Positions 57,814 through 64,000 of a stretch of 64,000 nucleotides of DNA are shown here, in pieces (the stretch's first letter is position 1; each line of letters starts with the position of its first letter). The notes beneath the pieces were generated by a model. The model did no database searches, had not been told where the DNA came from, and was given only the letters and a program-made list of their open reading frames with translations. Source of the DNA: an uncultured Capnocytophaga sp. Its GTDB lineage: Bacteria > Bacteroidota > Bacteroidia > Flavobacteriales > Flavobacteriaceae. Position numbers and translations under genes: made by a program. The stretch lies in NCBI RefSeq assembly GCF_937936315.1, contig NZ_CALGWU010000039.1, forward strand, positions 1 through 64,000. Reading direction: 5' to 3'.

Positions 57814-58776
57814 ATGGCATTCCAATTTCTAAAAAATATCTTTTCTAAAGAAAAGAAAGAAACCTTAGATAAAGGCTTAGAAAAATCTAAAAATAGCTTC
57901 TTCGATCGTTTAGGAAAAGCGGTTATGGGAAAATCTAAAGTAGATGATGAGGTGCTTGATGACCTCGAAGAAGTCCTCATTGCCAGTGATGTAGGTGTGA
58001 ATACTACACTTAAGATTATCGATCGTATTGAGGCACGTGTGGCTAAAGATAAGTATCTAGGCACTTCCGAACTCAATACCATTCTTCGTGAAGAAATAGC
58101 AGGTCTCCTTTCCGAAACACATACCGGTGAAGCAACTGATTTTGTCCTCCCAGCCGACAAAAAACCTTATGTAATGATGGTCGTAGGCGTGAATGGAGCT
58201 GGTAAAACCACTACTATAGGTAAGCTCGCAAGTCAGTTTACTAAAAAAGGTTTGAAAGTAGTATTAGGTGCTGCTGATACTTTTCGAGCGGCTGCAATCG
58301 ACCAATTGCAAGTATGGGCTGACCGTACAGGGGTACCGATGATCAAGCAGCAATTAGGGAGCGACCCTGCTTCAGTAGCTTACGATACGCTGAGCTCTGC
58401 CGTAAAACAAAATGCCGATGTGGTAATTATTGATACAGCAGGACGCTTGCATAACAAAATCAACTTGATGAATGAGCTCTCTAAAATCAAACGCGTGATG
58501 CAAAAAGTATTGCCAGATGCTCCTCACGAAGTACTCTTAGTGCTCGATGGTTCTACAGGGCAAAATGCTTTTGAACAGGCTAAGGAATTTACGAAGGCTA
58601 CGGAGGTTACCTCTTTGGCAGTAACTAAGCTTGATGGCACGGCTAAAGGCGGTGTTGTAATAGGTATTTCCGATCAGTTTCAAATTCCTGTGAAATATAT
58701 AGGAGTAGGGGAGGGAATAGACGATTTGCAAATCTTTAATAAATACGAGTTTGTAGATTCCTTCTTTAAAGAATAA
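57814..58776 (+). CDS. ftsY: Signal recognition particle receptor FtsY
   Basis: A 320-residue SRP GTPase. N domain about 1-100, with LDDLEEVLIASDVGVNTTLKII; G domain with P-loop GVNGAGKTTTIGKLA, G-III DTAGRLHNKINLM and G-IV VTKLDGTAKGG. The acidic N-terminal A domain of E. coli is nearly absent; the short amphipathic start MAFQFLKNIFSKEKK may bind the membrane. It delivers SRP-ribosome complexes to the Sec translocon. It is a single-gene unit. Confidence 0.96.
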   Translation: MAFQFLKNIFSKEKKETLDKGLEKSKNSFFDRLGKAVMGKSKVDDEVLDDLEEVLIASDVGVNTTLKIIDRIEARVAKDKYLGTSELNTILREEIAGLLSETHTGEATDFVLPADKKPYVMMVVGVNGAGKTTTIGKLASQFTKKGLKVVLGAADTFRAAAIDQLQVWADRTGVPMIKQQLGSDPASVAYDTLSSAVKQNADVVIIDTAGRLHNKINLMNELSKIKRVMQKVLPDAPHEVLLVLDGSTGQNAFEQAKEFTKATEVTSLAVTKLDGTAKGGVVIGISDQFQIPVKYIGVGEGIDDLQIFNKYEFVDSFFKE

Positions 58777-58794
58777 TAGCTTTCTTTGATAAAT

Positions 58795-58876
58795 AAAAAG
58801 AATCATTTTACACAATTCCTTATGAAAGTCTCAAGATTTTCAGAAGATATGTCTAATGTAGAATGATTCTTTTTTA
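58795..58876 (+). terminator. Long-loop terminator after ftsY
   Basis: AAAAAGAATCATTTTACA pairs with TGTAGAATGATTCTTTTTT (about 16 pairs, one mismatch), loop about 45 bases. The loop contains a 14-codon frame starting at 58821, which I do not think is a gene. Confidence 0.75.
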
Positions 58877-58919
58877 GCTTTAAAAAAATAGACTTTATTT
58901 TTTTGTAAAGAATTATTCG

Positions 58920-58927
58920 TATATTTG
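58920..58927 (+). promoter_or_regulatory. -7 element TATATTTG of the nqr operon
   Basis: TATATTTG followed by TCGCC, 37 bases before nqrA. A TTTG lies at 58902-58905, spaced 14 bases, shorter than usual. Confidence 0.6.
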
Positions 58928-58964
58928 TCGCCAATTTAATAAAACTAACTAATATTATTTAGAT

Positions 58965-60320
58965 ATGTCAAACGACATCCGCATTCGAAAAGGGTTGGAC
59001 ATACATTTAGAAGGAGAAGCTGATAAAACTACACAACAGCTTCCTCTTGCTGCTTTGTATGGTATTAAACCCATTGATTTTCACGGTGTTATCCCTAAGC
59101 TTTTATTGCGTGAGGGTAGTGAAGTGAAAGCAGGTGAAGCACTATTCTTTTCAAAGAGTGATGAGCGTGTTTTGTTCCCTTCTCCAGTAAGTGGTACTAT
59201 CAAGGAGATTGTACGTGGTGAGCGTCGCAAAGTGTTGGAAATACACATTGCACCAGCCCAAGAACAAACCTTCAAAGACTATGGAAAGAAAAATGTAAAC
59301 GAGATGCAGGGCGAAGACATTAAGGCTCACCTCCTTTCTTCAGGTTGCTGGCCTTTTATCAAACAACGCCCTTACGACGTGATTGCCAATCCCGACGGAA
59401 AGCCTAAAGCTATTTTCGTGTCGGCTTGCAAAACCAATCCGCTCGCTCCCGATTACGACTATGTGCTGAAAGGCAAAGAACAAGCGCTGCAAACAGCTCT
59501 TACTGCCTTGTCTAAACTCACCACAGGTAAAGTACACGTGTCTGTATTCAAAGACAGTTCGTTGTCACCTTTCCGCAACCTTAAGGACATCGTGGTGCAT
59601 AATGTGTCTGGACCTCACCCTGCTGGGAACGTCAGCACTCAAATCGCACAGATTAGTCCTATCAACAAAGGTGAAGTGGTATGGGTAGTAACTCCTCAAG
59701 ATTTGGTGGTGATAGGTGAACTCTTCCTCACCGGTAAATTAAACCTTACACGTACGGTAGCTCTTACAGGTGCTCGCATCGAAAAACCTCACTATGTTAC
59801 AGTACTCGCTGGTGCTCAAATCAGTGGTGTTGTAGGTAGCCAAGTGAAAGATGCTGCTAATACTCGTGTGATCAGTGGTGATGTTCTTACTGGTACACAA
59901 GTGAATGAAACAGGATTTTTAGGTTTTTACGACGATCAAATTACAGCTATTCCTGAAGGAAACGACTATGATTTATTCGGTTGGGCAAAACCTATAGCCA
60001 ACAAAATTTCACTTACACGTTCGCTTACCTTCTCTTGGTTAAATCCTAAGAAAAAATACAACTTGAACACTAATACCAATGGTGAACACCGCGCTTTTGT
60101 GGTAACAGGTATGTATGAAGAAGTTTTTCCATTAGATATTTATCCTATGCAGTTGCTTAAAGCCTGCTTGTATAAGGATTTAGACGAATTGGAGAATTTA
60201 GGAGCTTACGAAGTAGCACCTGAAGATTTTGCTCTTACAGAATTTGTATGTGTGTCTAAACAACCACATCAACAAATCATCAGAGATGGACTTGATTTAA
60301 TGATGGCAGAATTAGGATAG
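58965..60320 (+). CDS. nqrA: Na+-translocating NADH:quinone reductase subunit A
   Basis: A 451-residue soluble subunit of the sodium-pumping NADH dehydrogenase, with the N-terminal IRIRKGLDIHLEGEA, biotinyl-like fold HGVIPKLLLREGSEVKAGEALF, and central TRTVALTGARIEKPHYV. Quinone interacts with this subunit. First gene in a run of nqrA, a membrane protein gene, nqrB, nqrC and nqrD. Confidence 0.96.
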   Translation: MSNDIRIRKGLDIHLEGEADKTTQQLPLAALYGIKPIDFHGVIPKLLLREGSEVKAGEALFFSKSDERVLFPSPVSGTIKEIVRGERRKVLEIHIAPAQEQTFKDYGKKNVNEMQGEDIKAHLLSSGCWPFIKQRPYDVIANPDGKPKAIFVSACKTNPLAPDYDYVLKGKEQALQTALTALSKLTTGKVHVSVFKDSSLSPFRNLKDIVVHNVSGPHPAGNVSTQIAQISPINKGEVVWVVTPQDLVVIGELFLTGKLNLTRTVALTGARIEKPHYVTVLAGAQISGVVGSQVKDAANTRVISGDVLTGTQVNETGFLGFYDDQITAIPEGNDYDLFGWAKPIANKISLTRSLTFSWLNPKKKYNLNTNTNGEHRAFVVTGMYEEVFPLDIYPMQLLKACLYKDLDELENLGAYEVAPEDFALTEFVCVSKQPHQQIIRDGLDLMMAELG

Positions 60321-60348
60321 TAATCTGTAAACGATAATACATCAGAAA

Positions 60349-61242
60349 GTGTTAAACTATTACAAGCCTTCAGGAAAAATCTCCCCTTTAGCTTTCGTAA
60401 TTCTCTTATTAGTATGTGCCGTAATAATGCCTATTTTAGGCGTTATCTATGCTTATGCTACGTGGTATATACCTATTGTTTATATAAACTTCCTAATTAC
60501 CATTGTTTTTGGAATTAGTATCTCTTTTGTAATAGGCCATTTACTCATTAAGTTAGGTAAAATACGCAACTATAGACTTTCAGTGCTTTTTGCTATTATT
60601 GCCTCATTGGTAGCTTATTACAGCCAATGGGTGGTATGGGTAGACTTAGTGCTAAACTCAGGAGAGGTTTATGGAAATGAACAAATAGGCCTATCGGTGA
60701 GCAATATTCAGTTTGAACAACTGCTTTATTTAGCAACACATCCAAGCGATCTAATTGATTTGATACTGCTTATCAATAAAGAAGGCACTTGGGGAATAAA
60801 AGGTATGACTGTAAGTGGTGTTTTTCTTGGTATTATTTGGCTGATTGAATTTGCTGTTATTATGTTTTTTTCATTTACAACAGCAGGCCGTTCAAAAAAA
60901 CCTTTTAGCGAGGTTACTGAACAATGGTTTAAAGAAGAAATATTGCCTCCTTTTACCTATATAGACAACAAAAATAGTTTTAAACAAGCTGCCGAACAAG
61001 GTAAATGGGAACAAATACTTGAACCCTTACAATTAACCAATAGAGAATCAAGTCATAGTGTTTTTGTACCATATCTGGTTGCTAATGAATATTATCTTTC
61101 TGTGCTTAACCTAAAAGCAAAAACTAATGATAAAGGCAAATTAGAGATTGAATCTGATGAGTTTATAAAATATCTACGTATCAATAAAATAGTTTATGAT
61201 ATGATAAAAGCAAAAATTGTAATGACTCCTGTAACAAAATAA
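60349..61242 (+). CDS. Membrane protein of unknown function inside the nqr operon
   Basis: A 297-residue protein starting with GTG (60349), 28 bases after nqrA. Membrane helices lie near 12-34, 40-64, 72-92 and 160-182; the last third is soluble and charged (WFKEEILPPFTYIDNKNSFKQAAEQGKWEQ, repeat-like). I recognise no family. It is followed by a 157-base gap before nqrB without a visible promoter. Standard nqr operons run nqrABCDEF with no extra gene here, so this is an insertion. It might assist Nqr assembly, but no evidence shows it. Confidence 0.75.
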   Translation: MLNYYKPSGKISPLAFVILLLVCAVIMPILGVIYAYATWYIPIVYINFLITIVFGISISFVIGHLLIKLGKIRNYRLSVLFAIIASLVAYYSQWVVWVDLVLNSGEVYGNEQIGLSVSNIQFEQLLYLATHPSDLIDLILLINKEGTWGIKGMTVSGVFLGIIWLIEFAVIMFFSFTTAGRSKKPFSEVTEQWFKEEILPPFTYIDNKNSFKQAAEQGKWEQILEPLQLTNRESSHSVFVPYLVANEYYLSVLNLKAKTNDKGKLEIESDEFIKYLRINKIVYDMIKAKIVMTPVTK

Positions 61243-61399
61243 GACTTAGTATTTTTAGCTAAAGATATAATTTCTTTGATAGAAATATACCACCAAGCAA
61301 AAAAACTTACTTAATAAAAAAACACAAGTCTTTATAATTCAGCTTTAAAACTAATTCGCAAATCAATAAAAAGAAATAATTAACTTATTCATTAAGAAA

Positions 61400-62629
61400 A
61401 TGAGTTTAAAAAGTAAATTAAATACATTAAAAGAAAAGTATAAAGGAACCAAGATGGAGACTACTTTCAATGCGCTCCACACTTTCCTTTATACGCCTAA
61501 TGAGGTAACTCACGGAGGTACCCATATTAAGGCTGCCGACGACCTAAAACGAACAATGAATATGGTGGTTTTAGCACTCATTCCTTGTTTGATTTTTGGT
61601 ATTTTCAATACAGGTTACCAGCACGAAGTGGCTTTTGGACACTTAACGCATCCAGCTGAAGGCTTAGCTTTCTGTAGTGGTGATTTTTGGAGCTGGACAA
61701 ACTTCTGTATTGGTTTTATTAAAGTACTTCCTTTAGTAGTCGTTTCGTATGTGGTAGGTTTGGGCATTGAGTTTATCTTTGCTACTATCCGCGGTCACGA
61801 AGTAGAAGAAGGATACTTAGTAACCGGTATGTTAGTACCTCTTATAGTTCCTATAGATATTCCTCTTTGGATGCTTGCTGTAGCAGTAGCCTTTGGAGTA
61901 ATCATTGGTAAAGAGGTATTTGGGGGTACAGGTATGAATATTTTAAACCCTGCACTTACCATTCGCGCCTTCTTATTCTTTGCTTATCCTACTTCCATGA
62001 CAGGGGATAAAGTATGGGTAACTGGCGTATTAGGTCGTTCTAAAGAAATCGCTGCAGGTGCAAACTTAGATGCGGTTTCAGGAGAAACTATCTTAGGTAA
62101 CTTGGCACAAGGGCACTCTATTCACTACACCGATTCTGACCTCCTTTTCGGGTTTATCCCAGGTTCAGTAGGTGAAACTTCTACAATTCTTATCCTCTTA
62201 GCAGGTTTATTCCTCATCTATACCAAAATCGCTTCTTGGCGTGTAATGGTGAGTATGTTTGTAGGAGCTTGGGTAATGGGATTAATTTTCAACGCTTTAG
62301 CACCAAGTATGGTAGGCACTTCATTCCACGCTATTTGGAGTATACCAGCTTATCAGCACTTGCTCATTGGAGGTTTAGCATTTGGAGCTGTATTTATGGC
62401 TACCGACCCAGTAACCGCAGCACAAACAAATACAGGTAAGTATATCTACGGATTCTTAGCAGGTTTCATAGCAATTGCTATCCGTTGCTTCAACCCTGCT
62501 TATCCTGAAGGGGTAATGCTCGCTATCCTATTGATGAATGTACTAGCTCCTACTATCGACCACTTTGTAGTACAAGCTAATGTATCTCGTCGTAAAAAAC
62601 GTTTAAAAACAGTTACTAAAACCGCATAA
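61400..62629 (+). CDS. nqrB: Na+-translocating NADH:quinone reductase subunit B
   Basis: A 409-residue membrane subunit with about ten helices. It carries covalently bound FMN on a Thr and a riboflavin. The FMN motif, usually SGAT, reads SGET here, with Thr230 as the likely acceptor. The C-terminus has PVTAAQTNTGKYIYGFLAGF and ends with VQANVSRRKKRLKTV. The start MSLKSKLNTLKEKYKGTKMETTFNALHTFL is longer than usual; an in-frame ATG 18 codons in is also possible. nqrC starts 3 bases after its stop. Confidence 0.95.
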   Translation: MSLKSKLNTLKEKYKGTKMETTFNALHTFLYTPNEVTHGGTHIKAADDLKRTMNMVVLALIPCLIFGIFNTGYQHEVAFGHLTHPAEGLAFCSGDFWSWTNFCIGFIKVLPLVVVSYVVGLGIEFIFATIRGHEVEEGYLVTGMLVPLIVPIDIPLWMLAVAVAFGVIIGKEVFGGTGMNILNPALTIRAFLFFAYPTSMTGDKVWVTGVLGRSKEIAAGANLDAVSGETILGNLAQGHSIHYTDSDLLFGFIPGSVGETSTILILLAGLFLIYTKIASWRVMVSMFVGAWVMGLIFNALAPSMVGTSFHAIWSIPAYQHLLIGGLAFGAVFMATDPVTAAQTNTGKYIYGFLAGFIAIAIRCFNPAYPEGVMLAILLMNVLAPTIDHFVVQANVSRRKKRLKTVTKTA

Positions 62630-62632
62630 ATT

Positions 62633-63370
62633 ATGGCAGTAAAAACAGAAAGTAATTCGTATACAGTGATTTTCGCCATTATAATGGTGGTAATCGTAGG
62701 AGCTTTGCTCGCTGGTATTTCATCAGCATTGAGCAGTGATATCAGTAACAATAAAAAGTTAGAAAAGAAACAAAACATTCTCTACGCTATGGGGGTAAAT
62801 CACAACCAAGGAGAGCTTGGAGGAGGTAAAGTAGAGTTTCTTTCTACAACTGATGCTGAAAAAGAGTTCCCTAACTATGTGAAAGAACAATACCTTATCA
62901 AAGGAAATACCGCTGAGAAAGTAGAAGGTGCAAACGACCTTATCAACTTCAACGGTCATCGTGAAGGTTTGCCTCTTTATGTAGGTGAAAAAGATGGAAC
63001 TACACTCTATATCATTCCCGTAAATGGACGTGGTTTATGGGATGCTATTTGGGGATATATAGCCGTAGATAAAGATCTTGTTGTACGTGGCGTTTTCTTC
63101 GACCATAAAGGAGAAACTGCCGGTTTAGGAGCTAATATCAAAGAACGTTTCTTTATGGACGACTTTATTGGGGAACATTTATTGGATGCCGCAGGTAACT
63201 TCCAAAGCATTCAAATTTCAAAAAGCAATGGCGACCCTGAAAATAAACGTAAAGAAGATGGGAAAATTGATGCTATTGCAGGAGCTACCCTTACTGGTAA
63301 TGGAGTGCAAGCGATGATAAGCGATGGCATAGAGCCTTATATATCCTATATTAAAAGTTTAAACAAATAA
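62633..63370 (+). CDS. nqrC: Na+-translocating NADH:quinone reductase subunit C
   Basis: A 245-residue subunit with one N-terminal helix (about 8-30) and a periplasmic FMN-binding domain. The FMN Thr is Thr221 in IAGATLTGNGV, the standard GATxT motif, filled by the ApbE flavin transferase. The RnfG/NqrC pattern RGLWDAIWGYIAVDKD and GETAGLGANIKE is present. nqrD follows 5 bases on. Confidence 0.96.
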   Translation: MAVKTESNSYTVIFAIIMVVIVGALLAGISSALSSDISNNKKLEKKQNILYAMGVNHNQGELGGGKVEFLSTTDAEKEFPNYVKEQYLIKGNTAEKVEGANDLINFNGHREGLPLYVGEKDGTTLYIIPVNGRGLWDAIWGYIAVDKDLVVRGVFFDHKGETAGLGANIKERFFMDDFIGEHLLDAAGNFQSIQISKSNGDPENKRKEDGKIDAIAGATLTGNGVQAMISDGIEPYISYIKSLNK

Positions 63371-63375
63371 GAGAC

Positions 63376-64000
63376 TATGGGACTATCAAAAAAAGATACA
63401 AAATTAGTAACTGACCCTCTATGGGATAACAACCCCGTAACGGTACAAGTGTTGGGTATCTGTTCTGCTTTGGCAATTACAGCCCAACTGAAAGCCGCTA
63501 TCGTAATGAGCCTTTCCTTTACCTTTGTACTTGTAATGGGTAACGTAACCATTTCTTTGCTTAGAAATGTAATACCACCTAAAATCCGTATCATCGCTCA
63601 GCTAATTGTAGCAGCTGCTTTGGTAATCGTGGTGGACTTTGTGCTTAAAGCCTATGTGTACGACCTTAGCAAACAGCTATCAGTATATGTAGGGCTTATC
63701 ATTACCAACTGTATTTTGATGGGACGTTTTGAGGCGTTTGCCTTGGGTAACCCTCCAGGAAAATCGTTCTTAGATGCTATTGGTAATGCAGGTGGTTATT
63801 CTATCGCTTTGCTTATCGTTGCTTTTTTCCGTGAACTATTAGGTTCTGGTACTTTGCTCGGTTTCCAAGTATTAGGAGACCCTATCAAAAAAACGGGAGC
63901 TTATGCATTAGGCTATGAGAACAACGGTTTTATGTTGTTAGCACCTATGGCTTTGGTAACCTATGGTATAGTAGTGTGGGTACAACGCTCACGTAACAAA
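63376..64000 (+). CDS. nqrD: Na+-translocating NADH:quinone reductase subunit D, 3' end cut off
   Basis: The frame from the ATG at 63376 runs off the end of the window after 208 codons without a stop. It starts MGLSKKDTKLVTDPLWDNNPVTVQVLGICSAL and contains NCILMGRFEAFALGNPPGKS and FFRELLGSGTLLG, the NqrD signature, with about six helices. The family is about 210-215 residues, so only a few residues are missing. nqrE and nqrF should follow. Confidence 0.95.

Noticed and set aside
58821..58868. A 14-codon frame (MKVSRFSEDMSNVE) in the ftsY terminator loop
   Set aside because: It lies within the terminator stem-loop and has no further support.

Overview
The window looks like chromosomal DNA from a member of the Flavobacteriaceae (Bacteroidota), most likely Capnocytophaga or a close relative. 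Evidence: strongly A+T-rich DNA; many promoters of the Bacteroidota form TTTG-N19-TAnnTTTG, often followed by GC; a T9SS/gliding lipoprotein (SprE type); a TonB-dependent receptor; a bat aerotolerance cluster; the rpmB-rpmG-DUF4295-ftsY order; a Na+-translocating NQR operon; and an adjacent cysteate synthase/cysteate acyltransferase-like pair, which fits the capnine sulfonolipids Capnocytophaga is named for. Genus is inference from gene content only.

Layout. 1-160: two tRNA-Lys genes on the minus strand. 293-817: aroK. 789-5451: bat operon (minus). 5536-8716: carB behind a long leader with two hairpins and a small leader ORF. 8774-10600: a DUF262/DUF1524 putative nuclease, followed by a 340-base gap holding a strongly paired, probably structured RNA and then an SPFH gene. 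11717-17086: sprE, xerC, hpf, ompA-like. 17245-20568: hybrid histidine kinase with a nucleoside phosphorylase. 20623-21860: two unrecognised small genes. 21926-24235: likely capnine pair. 24357-28528: glycosyltransferase, dgkA, EamA exporter, TonB receptor. 28574-32109 (minus): MalY-type lyase, murA, DUF4290, DUF493. 32403-36250: rpmE2 and sbcC. 36247-43105 (minus): glutaminyl cyclase, truB fused to a TonB-like module, queH, GNAT, pyrF, a small acidic protein, sirtuin, DUF1444, hup. 43307-44588: nusB and yajC. 44668-49181: PAS protein (minus), ankyrin and DUF2271 proteins (plus), tolC with a broken gene upstream (minus). 49280-55063: membrane protein, clpB and dnaK. 55323-56627: an AlbA_2-type gene with an in-frame stop. 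57098-58776: rpmB, rpmG, DUF4295 and ftsY. 58965-64000: nqr operon, running off the end in nqrD.

Most of the window is housekeeping: translation, protein quality control, envelope, pyrimidine and queuosine metabolism. The regions that earn a second look are the carB leader (looks like UTP-sensitive attenuation, with CarB itself lacking its allosteric domain), the structured gap at 10700-10913, the sulfonolipid pair, the TruB-TonB fusion, the matching promoter elements of clpB and dnaK, and two genes each interrupted by an in-frame TAA. No CRISPR array, insertion sequence, prophage or replication origin was seen.
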